This document shows positions 54,601-62,454 of a stretch of DNA of 64,000 bases, piece by piece. How positions within the stretch are numbered: the stretch's first letter is position 1; every line of letters begins with the position of its first letter. The DNA is from Variovorax terrae (GTDB taxonomy: Bacteria; Pseudomonadota; Gammaproteobacteria; Burkholderiales; Burkholderiaceae_C). The DNA is taken from the NCBI RefSeq assembly GCF_022809125.1, contig NZ_JALGBI010000001.1, positions 930,001-994,000 of the forward strand, in the 5' to 3' direction. The notes under the pieces are model-generated. The model was not told the origin of the DNA. It worked only from the letters and a program-made list of their open reading frames with translations, and searched no databases. A program made the position numbers and the translations under genes.

Positions 54601-54622
54601 GAATCCGAGTGTATGAATCCGA
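54599..54622. promoter_or_regulatory. Direct repeat ATGAATCCGA x2 between ALDH and MarR genes
   Basis: ATGAATCCGA occurs at 54599-54608 and 54613-54622, 14 bases apart. The first copy overlaps the ALDH start codon. A candidate operator for the MarR protein, though MarR sites are usually inverted repeats. Confidence 0.35.
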
Positions 54623-54735
54623 CCCCTAATGGAAAAAATCCACTATCCCGGGGACTTACCCCTAGGCGCGGCGAGGCCGCGGAGGCGCGGCGTCCGCGCC
54701 TGACCACCTGGGCGCACAGGCCGGTCGAGATCTCG

Positions 54736-55290
54736 ATGCCGCCCAATCTGGCGCATCCTTCATCGATCTTTGACTTGCTGAACTTCCGCGTGTCGGAGTT
54801 CTATGGCGTGAGCGGCTCGCTGGTGACGCGCCTGTGCGAAGGCGAGTTCGGCGTGACCCGCGAGGAGTGGGGCTTCATCGCGATGCTGGCGGCCCTCGGC
54901 CCGCTGTCTCCGTCCGACCTCGCGGCCTGGACCTCGGTCGACCGCTCGCAGGGCTCGCGCACGCTGCGGGGCCTGCTGGACAAGAAGCTCATCTTCCGCC
55001 GCCGCGTGGCGGGCGACGGGCGAAGGGTGAAGGTGGTGCTGTCGGCGGCGGGCCGCGAGTTGTACCGGCATGGGTTCCCGCAGGTCGTGAAGATCCACCG
55101 GGCCATGCTCTCGACCCTGAACGAAGAGGAGATCGCCACCCTGGCGCGCTGCCTGCGCAAGATGCAGGAGGCTGCGACCGTGGTCTACGGCTCGGACCTG
55201 GTGGGGGCGCAGGCCGACCGGCGGCATGGCGGCAGCCGCAGCACCTGGGTGGAGGGCCGGTTTGACGCCCGGGACGATCCGGGCGCTTGA
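54736..55290 (+). CDS. MarR-family transcriptional regulator
   Basis: 184 residues from ATG 54736; an in-frame ATG at 54613 would add 41 residues without family similarity. Winged helix: LCEGEFGVTREEWGFIAMLA, GPLSPSDLAAWTSVDRSQGS, RTLRGLLDKKLIFRRRVAGD, GRRVKVVLSAAGRELY. MarR proteins repress or activate catabolic genes and respond to aromatic or carboxylate ligands. It is divergent from the ALDH-aminotransferase-TctABC-deacetylase operon and is its probable regulator. Confidence 0.85.
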   Translation: MPPNLAHPSSIFDLLNFRVSEFYGVSGSLVTRLCEGEFGVTREEWGFIAMLAALGPLSPSDLAAWTSVDRSQGSRTLRGLLDKKLIFRRRVAGDGRRVKVVLSAAGRELYRHGFPQVVKIHRAMLSTLNEEEIATLARCLRKMQEAATVVYGSDLVGAQADRRHGGSRSTWVEGRFDARDDPGA

Positions 55291-55306
55291 ACCGGCGAAG
55301 GCGTGG

Positions 55307-55756
55307 TCAGCCGTTTGCCAAGGCGTGCTTGACGGCGGCCGACACCTGGCCCATGTCGGCCTTGCCGGCTAGGCGCGCCTTGACGGCGCCCATCACCTTG
55401 CCCATGTCGCCCGGGCCCTTGGCGCCGAGCTCGGCCACGATGGCCTGGACTTCGGCCGCCACTTCTTCGGCCGACAGCCGCGCCGGCAGGTAGGCCTGCA
55501 GGACGACGATCTCGGCGGCTTCCTTGTCGGCCAGGTCCTGCCGGGCCGCTTTCTCAAACGCCTCGACGCTGTCCTTGCGCTGCTTGATGAGCTTGTCCAC
55601 GATGGCGATGACCATGGCGTCGTCCAGCGTCACACGCTCGTCGACTTCCTTCTGCTTCATCGCGGCCGTCAGCAGGCGGATGGTGCCCAGGCGCTCCGCG
55701 TCCTTGGCGCGCATGGCGGCTTTCATATCGTCGGTGATCTGGTCTTTGAGGGACAT
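55307..55756 (-). CDS. GatB/YqeY domain protein
   Basis: 149 residues. YqeY fold: SLKDQITDDMKAAMRAKDAE, RLGTIRLLTAAMKQKEVDER, KQRKDSVEAFEKAARQDLAD, LQAYLPARLSAEEVAAEVQA, LGAKGPGDMGKVMGAVKARL. The domain is shared with the tRNA-binding tail of GatB; the stand-alone protein's role is not settled. In many Burkholderiales the order is rpsU, yqeY-like, dnaG, rpoD; here the next gene is the convergent MarR gene, so dnaG and rpoD are not adjacent. Confidence 0.93.
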   Translation of the reverse strand: MSLKDQITDDMKAAMRAKDAERLGTIRLLTAAMKQKEVDERVTLDDAMVIAIVDKLIKQRKDSVEAFEKAARQDLADKEAAEIVVLQAYLPARLSAEEVAAEVQAIVAELGAKGPGDMGKVMGAVKARLAGKADMGQVSAAVKHALANG

Positions 55757-55779
55757 GGCGTTCTCCGCTGAAAAGGCAT

Positions 55780-55820
55780 GGAAAAAAAGAAAACCCGCGC
55801 CTGGCGTCCCGAGCGCGGGT
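55780..55820 (-). terminator. Rho-independent terminator after rpsU
   Basis: ACCCGCGC/GCGCGGGT (55793-55800 with 55813-55820), followed on the minus strand by TTTTCTTTTTTT. It lies between rpsU and the yqeY-like gene and should give partial or full termination. Confidence 0.8.
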
Positions 55821-55844
55821 TCTTGAGGGCCGAGGCCGTCGCGA

Positions 55845-56057
55845 TCAGTACAGCTTCTTGGGCAGCTGCATGCTGCGCACGCGCTTGTAGTGGCGCTTGA
55901 CGGCGGCGGCCTTCTTGCGCTTGCGCTCGGCGGTGGGCTTCTCGTAGAACTCGCGGGCGCGCAGTTCGGTCAGCAGGCCCAGCTTCTCGATGGTGCGCTT
56001 GAAGCGGCGCAGTGCCACGTCAAAGGGCTCGTTCTCTTTTACACGGATGGTGGTCAT
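55845..56057 (-). CDS. rpsU: 30S ribosomal protein S21
   Basis: 70 residues: [60 protein letters not shown]. Needed for base-pairing of the ribosome with mRNA leaders at initiation. The start codon lies inside a perfect palindrome CATTACGTAATG (56055-56066), which may allow regulation or be coincidence. A strong terminator follows the gene, so yqeY may be mostly expressed separately. Confidence 0.97.
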
Positions 56058-56223
56058 TACGTAATGATTTCAATAATGTGCCAGGGGAAGATCGGGCCCC
56101 GGGCGGGGTTCCCCAACAAAATGTTGATCAGGCCGTTGGGGTTTGCCAGCAAAGCCCTAGATTATAGCCCTTTGGCGGTCCTGGGCAAGTACGGGTCCGG
56201 TCGATGCGGGAGGCTGTGGCGGC

Positions 56224-57465
56224 TCAGGACGGCGCGAGCCGGGCCGCCAGCGCCTGCGCGCAGGCGTAGCCGCTGGCCCAGGCCCACTGGAAGTTGTAGC
56301 CGCCAAGCCAGCCGGTCACATCGACCACCTCGCCGATGAAGTACAGGCCGGGCTGTTTGGACTCCATCGTCTGGGATGACAGGTCGCGCGTGTCCACACC
56401 GCCGGCCGTGACCTCGGCCTTCTTGTAGCCCTCGGTGCCGGTGGGCGTGAGCTTCCAGCGCGCGAGCCGTTCGGCCAGCCCGCCCAGCGCCTTGTCGCTG
56501 GCCTCGTTGACGGGGCGCTGCCAGGCGGCGTCCTGCTGCACCCAGGCGTCGGCCAGGCGGCCGGGCACGAGGGCTGCGAGTTCGTTGGCGATCAGCTTGC
56601 GTGAGCTGGCCTTGGCGCGCGCCAGGGTGGCCGGCAGGTCGGCGTCGGGTGCGAGGTTCAGGCGGATCGGCTGGCCGTCGCGCCAGTAGCTCGAGATCTG
56701 CAGCACGGCCGGGCCGCTCAGTCCGCGGTGGGTGAACAGCAGGTCTTCGTGGAAGGCGCCGCGTGCCTTCTTGGCGCCGGTTTCGATCTGCACCGGCAGC
56801 GCCAGGCCGGCCAACTGGGCGTAGGGCGCCCAGGCGGCGCCGTCGAAGGTGAGCGGCACCAGCGCCGGGCGCGGCTCGACCAGCCGCAGGCCGAACTGGC
56901 AGGCGATGCGGTAGCCGAAATCGGTGGCGCCGATCTTGGGAATCGACAGGCCGCCGGTGGCGATGACCACGCTGGAGGCCGTGACGACGCCCTCGCTGCT
57001 ATCGATTTCATAGCTACCAATGACCGCCCCACCTGGACCCTGGGCCGAAAAGCGTATGTTTTTGACGCTACAGGGCTGCCAGCGGACCACGCCGCCGGCC
57101 TCGCACTCGCGCAGCAGCATCTGGATCAGGTCGTCGGCCGAACGGTCGGCGAACAGCTGGCCCTTGTGCTTCTCGTGAAAGGGGATGCCGTGGCGCTGCA
57201 CCAGCGCGATGAAGTCCTGCGGTGTGTAGCGGCTGAGTGCGCTGCGGCAGAAGTGCGGGTTCTCGCCCAGGAAATGCTTGTGCGGCGCGGCGGGGTCGAG
57301 GTCGCGGTTGGTGAAGTTGGCGCGCCCGCCGCCGGAGATGCGGATCTTCTCGGCCACTTTCTCGCTGTGGTCGATCAGCAGCACCTTGAGCCCGAGCTGG
57401 CCGGCCACGCCGGCGCAGAACAGGCCGGCCGCGCCCGCGCCCACGATGGCGACGTCGACTTGCAT
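56224..57465 (-). CDS. HI0933/YhiN-family NAD(P)/FAD-dependent flavoprotein
   Basis: 413 residues from ATG 57465. FAD motif VDVAIVGAGAAGLFCAGVAG (3-22), then SEKVAEKIRISGGGRANFTN, RYTPQDFIALVQRHGIPFHE, VVIATGGLSIPKIGATDFGY and the C-terminal AEVTAGGVDTRDLSSQTMES, LYFIGEVVDVTGWLGGYNFQ, WAWASGYACA. Members may be BaiN-like reductases; the substrate is unknown. Residues about 139-156 (SAQGPGGAVIGSYEIDSS) come from a sense copy of the 54-bp repeat, lying between two conserved segments. Confidence 0.92.
   Translation of the reverse strand: MQVDVAIVGAGAAGLFCAGVAGQLGLKVLLIDHSEKVAEKIRISGGGRANFTNRDLDPAAPHKHFLGENPHFCRSALSRYTPQDFIALVQRHGIPFHEKHKGQLFADRSADDLIQMLLRECEAGGVVRWQPCSVKNIRFSAQGPGGAVIGSYEIDSSEGVVTASSVVIATGGLSIPKIGATDFGYRIACQFGLRLVEPRPALVPLTFDGAAWAPYAQLAGLALPVQIETGAKKARGAFHEDLLFTHRGLSGPAVLQISSYWRDGQPIRLNLAPDADLPATLARAKASSRKLIANELAALVPGRLADAWVQQDAAWQRPVNEASDKALGGLAERLARWKLTPTGTEGYKKAEVTAGGVDTRDLSSQTMESKQPGLYFIGEVVDVTGWLGGYNFQWAWASGYACAQALAARLAPS
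56998..57051 (-). repeat. 54-bp spaced repeat, copy 8 (inside flavoprotein gene)
   Basis: TTTT-N9-GTCC-N7-GCGGT-N8-GCTA-N9-TAGC on the minus strand, sense to the gene, in a different frame from copies 3 and 7. Confidence 0.82.
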
Positions 57466-57688
57466 CAGGCGCTCACCCCTGGAGCCGTCAGAGGGCTGTG
57501 CAGCGCGGGGCCGGGCCGGCGGGCCGCAGCAGGACGGGTGGTGGGCTGGAGGGGCGCGAAGGCCGCGCCCGTGCGCTTGCGCGTTGTCAATGGAAGTCCT
57601 GAGAAAGGCGAGGGGGATGGGAGAAGCCCCCGATGTTAACGGGCCTGCCGGCCCCGGCCGAGGGGCTCGGCCGCACCGCCGCCGTGGT

Positions 57689-57991
57689 TCAGGCGGCCGG
57701 CCGCGCGTCCATGGCGGACTGGATGGCGCGGTGGTCGAGCACGACCTCATCGATGATGCGGCGGAACAGCTGCGCCACCAGGGCCGGATTGAGGCCATGC
57801 CTGCCGGCCAGCGCTTCGTAGCGCAGCGCCTGCTGGCGCTCCCGCTCGGCGTCCACGGCGTTCAGCTGGTGCAAGGCCTTGAGCCGCCCGACCTCGCGGG
57901 TCACGGCGAAGCGCCGGGCGAGCAGCGTCACGATCTGCTCGTCGAGCGCGTCGATTTCTTCCCGGTGGGATTGCAGCGGCGAAGCCTCCAT
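57689..57991 (-). CDS. AroQ-type chorismate mutase domain protein
   Basis: 100 residues from ATG 57991. REEIDALDEQIVTLLARRFA, VTREVGRLKALHQLNAVDAE, LVAQLFRRIIDEVVLDHR align with the AroQ helical domain: Arg, Arg and Lys in HREEI, LLARRF and GRLK match active-site residues of the E. coli P-protein mutase. The late Ser and Gln of that site correspond here to Val and His (EVVLDH). It could be a true mutase, a salicylate-type lyase, or a domain repurposed. It is the last gene of an operon for CoA-linked acid catabolism, five bases after a Bug gene, which is an odd place. Confidence 0.82.
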   Translation of the reverse strand: MEASPLQSHREEIDALDEQIVTLLARRFAVTREVGRLKALHQLNAVDAERERQQALRYEALAGRHGLNPALVAQLFRRIIDEVVLDHRAIQSAMDARPAA

Positions 57992-57996
57992 GGCGC

Positions 57997-58974
57997 TCAC
58001 TCGGGCTGGATGCCGGCTTCGCGGATCTGCTGGCCCCAGGCGTCGTACTGCTCCTTGACGAAGCGCTGGAACGGCTCGCCGTTGAGCAGGTCGGGCTCCA
58101 TGCCCATGTTGCGCAGGCGCTCGATGACCTCGGGCGCGGCCATGGCGGTGCTGATCTGCGTGTTCCACCACTGCACCACCTCCGGCGGCAGCTTGGCGGG
58201 GCCCGCCATGCCGATCCAGCCGGTCAGGTTGAGTTCGCCAAGACCCAGTTCGCGGGCGGTGGGAACGTCGCTCAGGATGGTCGAGCGCTTGTTCGAGACG
58301 ACGGCGACGGCTGTCAGGTTCTTGGCGCGCACCTGCGACAGCACGGCGCCCAGGTCGGCCGCGACGAAGCTGACCTGCCCGCCGATCAGGTCCGTCAAGG
58401 CGGGCGGCTGTCCCTTGTAGGGCACGCCCAGCACCTGGATCTTCGCGGCGCGGCTGAAGGCCGCCGCCACCACCTGGCCAGTGCCCGAGCCGTAGCCGTA
58501 GGAGACGGCCGTGGGGTTGGCCTTGGCGGCGGCGATCAGCTGGCCGGCCGTCTGCAGGCCCTGGGCCGCGCCCGTGACGACCACGACGTCGAAGCGCACC
58601 ACCCGGCCCACATGCGTGAAGCCGTTGACCGCGTCGAAGCGCTGCGCCGCCTTGGACAGGTAGGGGCCCGAGGAATGCGTGGCGCTCGACGCCGGCATCA
58701 TGGTGTAGCCGTCGGGCGGCGCCTTGGCCACCGTCTCGACCCCGAGCACCCCGAGCGCGCCGGGTTTGTTGTCGATGATGATGGTGGCGCCGGTGCGGGT
58801 GCGGATGTTGTCCAGCACCACGCGCGATACGTTGTCGATGGTGCTGCCCGCGGGGAAGCCGATCACGAAGCGGATGGTCTTGCCGGGAGCGGGATAGGCC
58901 TGCGCCGAGGCGCCGGCCGCGGCGAGCAGGGCGGCGGCGGCCAGGGCGGTCTTGAGTGGATGTCTGATGTTCAT
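57997..58974 (-). CDS. Bug-family (TctC-type) receptor
   Basis: 325 residues from ATG 58974. Sec signal (AGASAQAYPAPGK). KTIRFVIGFPAGSTIDNVSR, IIDNKPGALGVLGVETVAKA, GVPYKGQPPALTDLIGGQVS. No tctAB genes adjoin. It follows the CaiB-type transferase gene by 55 bases and ends five bases before the AroQ gene. In context its ligand may be a dicarboxylic acid such as itaconate, mesaconate or citramalate (inference). Confidence 0.92.
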   Translation of the reverse strand: MNIRHPLKTALAAAALLAAAGASAQAYPAPGKTIRFVIGFPAGSTIDNVSRVVLDNIRTRTGATIIIDNKPGALGVLGVETVAKAPPDGYTMMPASSATHSSGPYLSKAAQRFDAVNGFTHVGRVVRFDVVVVTGAAQGLQTAGQLIAAAKANPTAVSYGYGSGTGQVVAAAFSRAAKIQVLGVPYKGQPPALTDLIGGQVSFVAADLGAVLSQVRAKNLTAVAVVSNKRSTILSDVPTARELGLGELNLTGWIGMAGPAKLPPEVVQWWNTQISTAMAAPEVIERLRNMGMEPDLLNGEPFQRFVKEQYDAWGQQIREAGIQPE

Positions 58975-59029
58975 GGACTGTGTCTCTCTGTGGGGGGTGA
59001 TGGCCGCGCGCGGTGGCGGCGGTCGGTGG

Positions 59030-60184
59030 TCAGGGGCGGCGGAGGCCGCCAAGGATTTCATCGGTGTGCTCGCCCAGCGACGGCGCATGGCGCTGCACCT
59101 GGCCGGGCGTGCGGCTGAAGCGGACCGGAAGGCCGGCCTGCACGATGCGGCCTTCGGTCGGGTGCTCGGACTCGTGCCAGAACTGCGTGGCCGCCAGGTG
59201 CGGATCGCGCAGCAGGTCGTCGAACGAGTTGACGGGGGCGAACGGAATGTCGGCATCGGCCAGCGCCTCGGACCAGGCCGCGGTGGTGCGCCCGGCCAGC
59301 GACTCTTCCACGAAGCGGTAGAGCTCCGGGAAATGCCGGCTGCGGCTGTTGAGCGTCTGGTAGCGGGGGTCCTGCGCCATCTCCGGATGGCCCACCAGCG
59401 CGAAGAAGCGCTGCCACTGCGCGTCGGTGTAGGGCACCACGCTCATGTAGCTGTCCTGGGTGCGGAATGGCCGCCGGTAGTCGTTGAGCAGGCGCGCGTA
59501 GCCCGCGTTGCCTTCGGGCGGCACGTAGGTCAGCCCGGCCAGGTGCTCGAGCGCCATGAAGGCCACCATGCATTCGAACATCGGCACCTCGATGGCCTGG
59601 CCGACACCGCTGCGCTCGCGCGCATAGAGCGCGCTGGCCACCGCCTGGGCCACGTAGAGCCCGACCACCTTGTCGGCCACCACCGACTTCACGTACTCCG
59701 GCGCACCCGCACCCGCGCCCGCGCCGCCCTGCAGCCAGGCCAGGCCCGACACGGCCTGGATGGTGTCGTCGATCGCCGGCCGGCCCGCGTAGGGGCCGCT
59801 CTCGGAGTAGCCATAGCAGGCGCAGTAGATCAGCCTCGGAAAGCGCTGCTCCAGCGAGGCGTAGTCCAGCCCGAGCCGGCGCATGGCCGGCGCGCGCATG
59901 TTGGAGACGAGGACGTCGGTGTCCTCCAGCAGCGCCAGCAGCTGCTGGCGGCCCTCGGCGGTCTTCGCGTCGATGACGGCGCTGCGCTTGTTGCGGTTGA
60001 AGTTGAGATGCGCGTGGCTCATCTTCGCGTGGCGCTGCGGCGTGACGTGGCGGAACACGTCCCCGGCGGCGGATTCCACCTTGATCACGTCGGCGCCCAT
60101 GTCGCCCAACATCTGCGTGGCCATCGGCCCCATGCCGACGCCGGTCAGGTCAAGGATCCGCACTTTGTCCAGTGCACCGGCCAT
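59030..60184 (-). CDS. CaiB/BaiF-family CoA-transferase (class III)
   Basis: 384 residues. ILDLTGVGMGPMATQMLGDM, GADVIKVESAAGDVFRHVTP, NFNRNKRSAVIDAKTAEGRQ, SGPYAGRPAIDDTIQAVSGL and the catalytic Asp171 in YVKSVVADKVVGLYVAQA. It transfers CoA between carboxylic acids through an enzyme-aspartyl intermediate. Between a CitE-like lyase and a Bug receptor gene it probably activates an imported acid. Mesaconate, itaconate and citramalate CoA-transferases belong to this family. Confidence 0.92.
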   Translation of the reverse strand: MAGALDKVRILDLTGVGMGPMATQMLGDMGADVIKVESAAGDVFRHVTPQRHAKMSHAHLNFNRNKRSAVIDAKTAEGRQQLLALLEDTDVLVSNMRAPAMRRLGLDYASLEQRFPRLIYCACYGYSESGPYAGRPAIDDTIQAVSGLAWLQGGAGAGAGAPEYVKSVVADKVVGLYVAQAVASALYARERSGVGQAIEVPMFECMVAFMALEHLAGLTYVPPEGNAGYARLLNDYRRPFRTQDSYMSVVPYTDAQWQRFFALVGHPEMAQDPRYQTLNSRSRHFPELYRFVEESLAGRTTAAWSEALADADIPFAPVNSFDDLLRDPHLAATQFWHESEHPTEGRIVQAGLPVRFSRTPGQVQRHAPSLGEHTDEILGGLRRP

Positions 60185-60187
60185 CGC

Positions 60188-61042
60188 TCAGGCCCTCCCC
60201 ATGAGCCGGCGCGCCAGGCGAAGATGGGGCTGGTCGATCATCTTGCCGTCCAGGTTGAAGGTGCCCGCATCCGGATTGCGCTCGAAGGCCTCGAGCACCC
60301 TGGCGGCCCAGGCCAGCTGGCTTTCATCGGGCGTGAAGGCCGCGTTGATGGCCTCGACATGCCGGGGGTGGATCGCGAGCTTGCCGGCGAAGCCGTCGCG
60401 GCAGGCCTCCTGCGCCTCGTCGGCCAGCACCGTGGGCTCGTCCAGCTCGACGCAGACGGTGTCGATGGCCCGCACGCCCGCTGCCGCGGCGGCGTAGAGG
60501 CACAGCGAGCGCGCGAGCCGGTAGGGCTCGGTGTAGCGGCCCTGGTGCCGGTTGCCCAGCGAGCCGACGTCGGCGGCCAGGTCTTCCGCGCCCCAGGAGA
60601 GGCCCCACAGGCGAGGCGTCACATGGGCGTAGCTGCCGAGCCCGAAGATCGATTGCGCGGTTTCCGTGACGATGGCCAGGATGCGCGTGCTGTCCTGGGG
60701 CAGGCCGGCCTGCGCCTCGAAGGCATCGAGGTAGTGCGCGGCCTGGAGCAGGGCCTCGCGCCCCTGGCATTTGGGCAGGACGATGCCGTAGGGCCGCGCC
60801 GGCATCACCGCGGCGAGGTCCTGCAGCAGGTGGCCGCTGTCCAGCGCGTTCACGCGCACCCAGGCCTGCTGGGTGGCGGGCACCTGCGCCAGCATCTGGC
60901 GCACGAGGGGGCGCGCGGCCGGCTTGCGGGCCGGGGCGACAGAGTCTTCAAGATCGAGGATCAGGGCGTCGGCGGCGGTGGTGATCGCGCGCTCGAACTT
61001 GCGCTGCGAGTCGCCGGGCACGAACAGGAAGGTACGGGTCAT
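60188..61042 (-). CDS. CitE-like CoA-ester lyase
   Basis: 284 residues. FLFVPGDSQRKFERAITTAA, ADALILDLEDSVAPARKPAA, AWVRVNALDSGHLLQDLAAV, LAIVTETAQSIFGLGSYAHV, LAIHPRHVEAINAAFTPDES. This is the HpcH/HpaI-CitE TIM-barrel with the metal-binding Glu/Asp in LEDSVAP and the CoA-binding Arg. Stand-alone members are malyl-CoA, citramalyl-CoA or beta-methylmalyl-CoA lyases. The MaoC gene beside it favours citramalyl-CoA cleavage to pyruvate and acetyl-CoA, but this is inferred. Confidence 0.9.
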   Translation of the reverse strand: MTRTFLFVPGDSQRKFERAITTAADALILDLEDSVAPARKPAARPLVRQMLAQVPATQQAWVRVNALDSGHLLQDLAAVMPARPYGIVLPKCQGREALLQAAHYLDAFEAQAGLPQDSTRILAIVTETAQSIFGLGSYAHVTPRLWGLSWGAEDLAADVGSLGNRHQGRYTEPYRLARSLCLYAAAAAGVRAIDTVCVELDEPTVLADEAQEACRDGFAGKLAIHPRHVEAINAAFTPDESQLAWAARVLEAFERNPDAGTFNLDGKMIDQPHLRLARRLMGRA

Positions 61043-61055
61043 GCGGGGCGCTCCC

Positions 61056-61508
61056 TCAGGCCGGGCGCTTGTGCATCAGCGCGGAGCGCTTGCAGCGGGC
61101 CACCACCTCGTCGCGCTGGTTCAGGGCGAAATGCTCGAACTCCACGATGCCGGCGCGCGGGCGCGACTGGCTCTCGCGCACCGAGAGCACGCGGGTCTGC
61201 ACGTGGATGGTGTCGCCGGCGAAGACGGGCTTGGGAAACGCCACATCGGTCATGCCCAGGTTGGCGACGGTGGTTCCGAGCGTGGTGTCGTTGACGGTCA
61301 TGCCGATCATCAGCCCCAGGGTGAACAGGCTGTTGACCAGGGGCTTGCCGAACTCCGTCTTGGCGGCGAAATGCGCGTCCAGGTGCAGCGGCTGCACGTT
61401 CATGGTCAGCGAGCTGAACATCACGTTGTCCATCTCGGTGACCGTGCGGGTCCAGTCGTGGTTGAACTGCTGGCCAGGGGAAAACTCTTCGAAATACAGT
61501 CCCGACAT
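61056..61508 (-). CDS. MaoC-family hydratase
   Basis: 150 residues from ATG 61508, with AAGGAG seven bases upstream. Hot-dog fold hydratase: [40 protein letters not shown] (hydratase motif with H42), [40 protein letters not shown]. Related enzymes hydrate mesaconyl-, itaconyl- or crotonyl-type CoA esters. It lies four bases after the IclR gene and 13 before the CitE-like gene, so all belong to one operon. Confidence 0.92.
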   Translation of the reverse strand: MSGLYFEEFSPGQQFNHDWTRTVTEMDNVMFSSLTMNVQPLHLDAHFAAKTEFGKPLVNSLFTLGLMIGMTVNDTTLGTTVANLGMTDVAFPKPVFAGDTIHVQTRVLSVRESQSRPRAGIVEFEHFALNQRDEVVARCKRSALMHKRPA

Positions 61509-61512
61509 CGGG

Positions 61513-62283
61513 CTACTCCTTGGTGGATGGGGTGGTTCTGGGGGGCTCGATGCTCTGGGCCAGGCTGCGGCTCGCGGCCGCGAGCGCCTGGCCGATCTCG
61601 TCGACACGTTCGCCCGACCGGCCCATGGGCGCGCCGACGACGAGCGAGAACGCCATGCCGTGCAGCACCAGGGGCGCCGCGACCGACAGCGTGTCGGCCT
61701 GGTGCTCGGCCAGGTTGGCGTGCCAGCCGCGCCGGTTGCCCTGCTCGATGACTTCGAGCAGCGAGGCCCGGTCGATCACGGTGGTGCCGGTGTAGGCCTC
61801 CAGCCGCAGCCGGTCGACCAGGCGGGTCCGCTCGGGCAGCGGCATCAGGCCCAGGAGCGCCCGCCCTGACGCGGAGGCATGCAGGGGCTTGGTCTGTCCG
61901 ACATGGGCGGCGAAGCGCACGGTCCGGTCGGCCTCGGCCACGTCCAGGTACATGACGCGGTCGCCCGAGCGCTGGGCCAGGATCAGCGTTTCCTGCAGCT
62001 GGGCCCGCAACTGCTCCAGCACGGGCCGGATCCGGGCGGCGACCTGGTCGTGCGCGGCCACCAGCTCGGCCTCGTTGAGCCAGCGCCGGGTGAGGTAGTA
62101 GCGCCCGCTGGCCTGGTAGGCATAGCCCTCGGCTTCGAGCGTGTCCAGCAGGGCCAGGCAGCTCGATTTGGGAAACCCCAGCGCGGCCGAGATCTGCGAC
62201 AGACTGGCCGGCGCCTGGGAGGCCGCGAAGAACTGGAGGATCTCCAGCACCCGTTTGGCGCTCTTGACTTCGTTCATGGACAT
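61513..62283 (-). CDS. IclR-family transcriptional regulator
   Basis: 256 residues from ATG 62283 (a second ATG at 62277 is equally possible). N-terminal winged helix: [60 protein letters not shown]. The effector domain follows ([20 protein letters not shown]). It is the first gene of its operon and probably regulates itself and the downstream CoA genes. A perfect dyad GTTCATG-GA-CATGAAC (62272-62287) covers its start codons. Confidence 0.92.
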   Translation of the reverse strand: MSMNEVKSAKRVLEILQFFAASQAPASLSQISAALGFPKSSCLALLDTLEAEGYAYQASGRYYLTRRWLNEAELVAAHDQVAARIRPVLEQLRAQLQETLILAQRSGDRVMYLDVAEADRTVRFAAHVGQTKPLHASASGRALLGLMPLPERTRLVDRLRLEAYTGTTVIDRASLLEVIEQGNRRGWHANLAEHQADTLSVAAPLVLHGMAFSLVVGAPMGRSGERVDEIGQALAAASRSLAQSIEPPRTTPSTKE

Positions 62284-62287
62284 GAAC
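62272..62287. promoter_or_regulatory. Inverted repeat over the IclR start
   Basis: GTTCATG/CATGAAC, seven-base arms with a two-base spacer, overlaps both candidate ATG codons. The flanking AT-rich stretch up to 62325 is the likely promoter. Candidate autoregulatory site. Confidence 0.4.
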
Positions 62288-62454
62288 AATAGTTTATGAA
62301 TATGTTTTATTTGGCATAAATAGGGAAAACCCTTGGTTGCTGCGGCCGCGCGCGCCGATCCGGGCCGGACGGCATCCGGCTCGGGGGCGTGGTGGGTCAA
62401 GGGGAAAGGGAAGGGCCTGCGCCGTCGCAGGCCCGTCGCTGGGCGTACGGGTGC

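Noticed and set aside
39688-55290. Integrated mobile element carrying the catabolic genes
   Set aside because: No integrase, transposase, tRNA or flanking direct repeats seen, and base composition looks like the surroundings. Synteny alone could show insertion.
56055-56066. CATTACGTAATG palindrome at the rpsU start as an operator
   Set aside because: It overlaps the start codon and could be coincidence; mentioned under rpsU but not claimed as a site.
58952-61294. 780-codon plus-strand frame opposite the CaiB/CitE genes
   Set aside because: Antisense shadow; the minus-strand genes have complete motifs and operon spacing.
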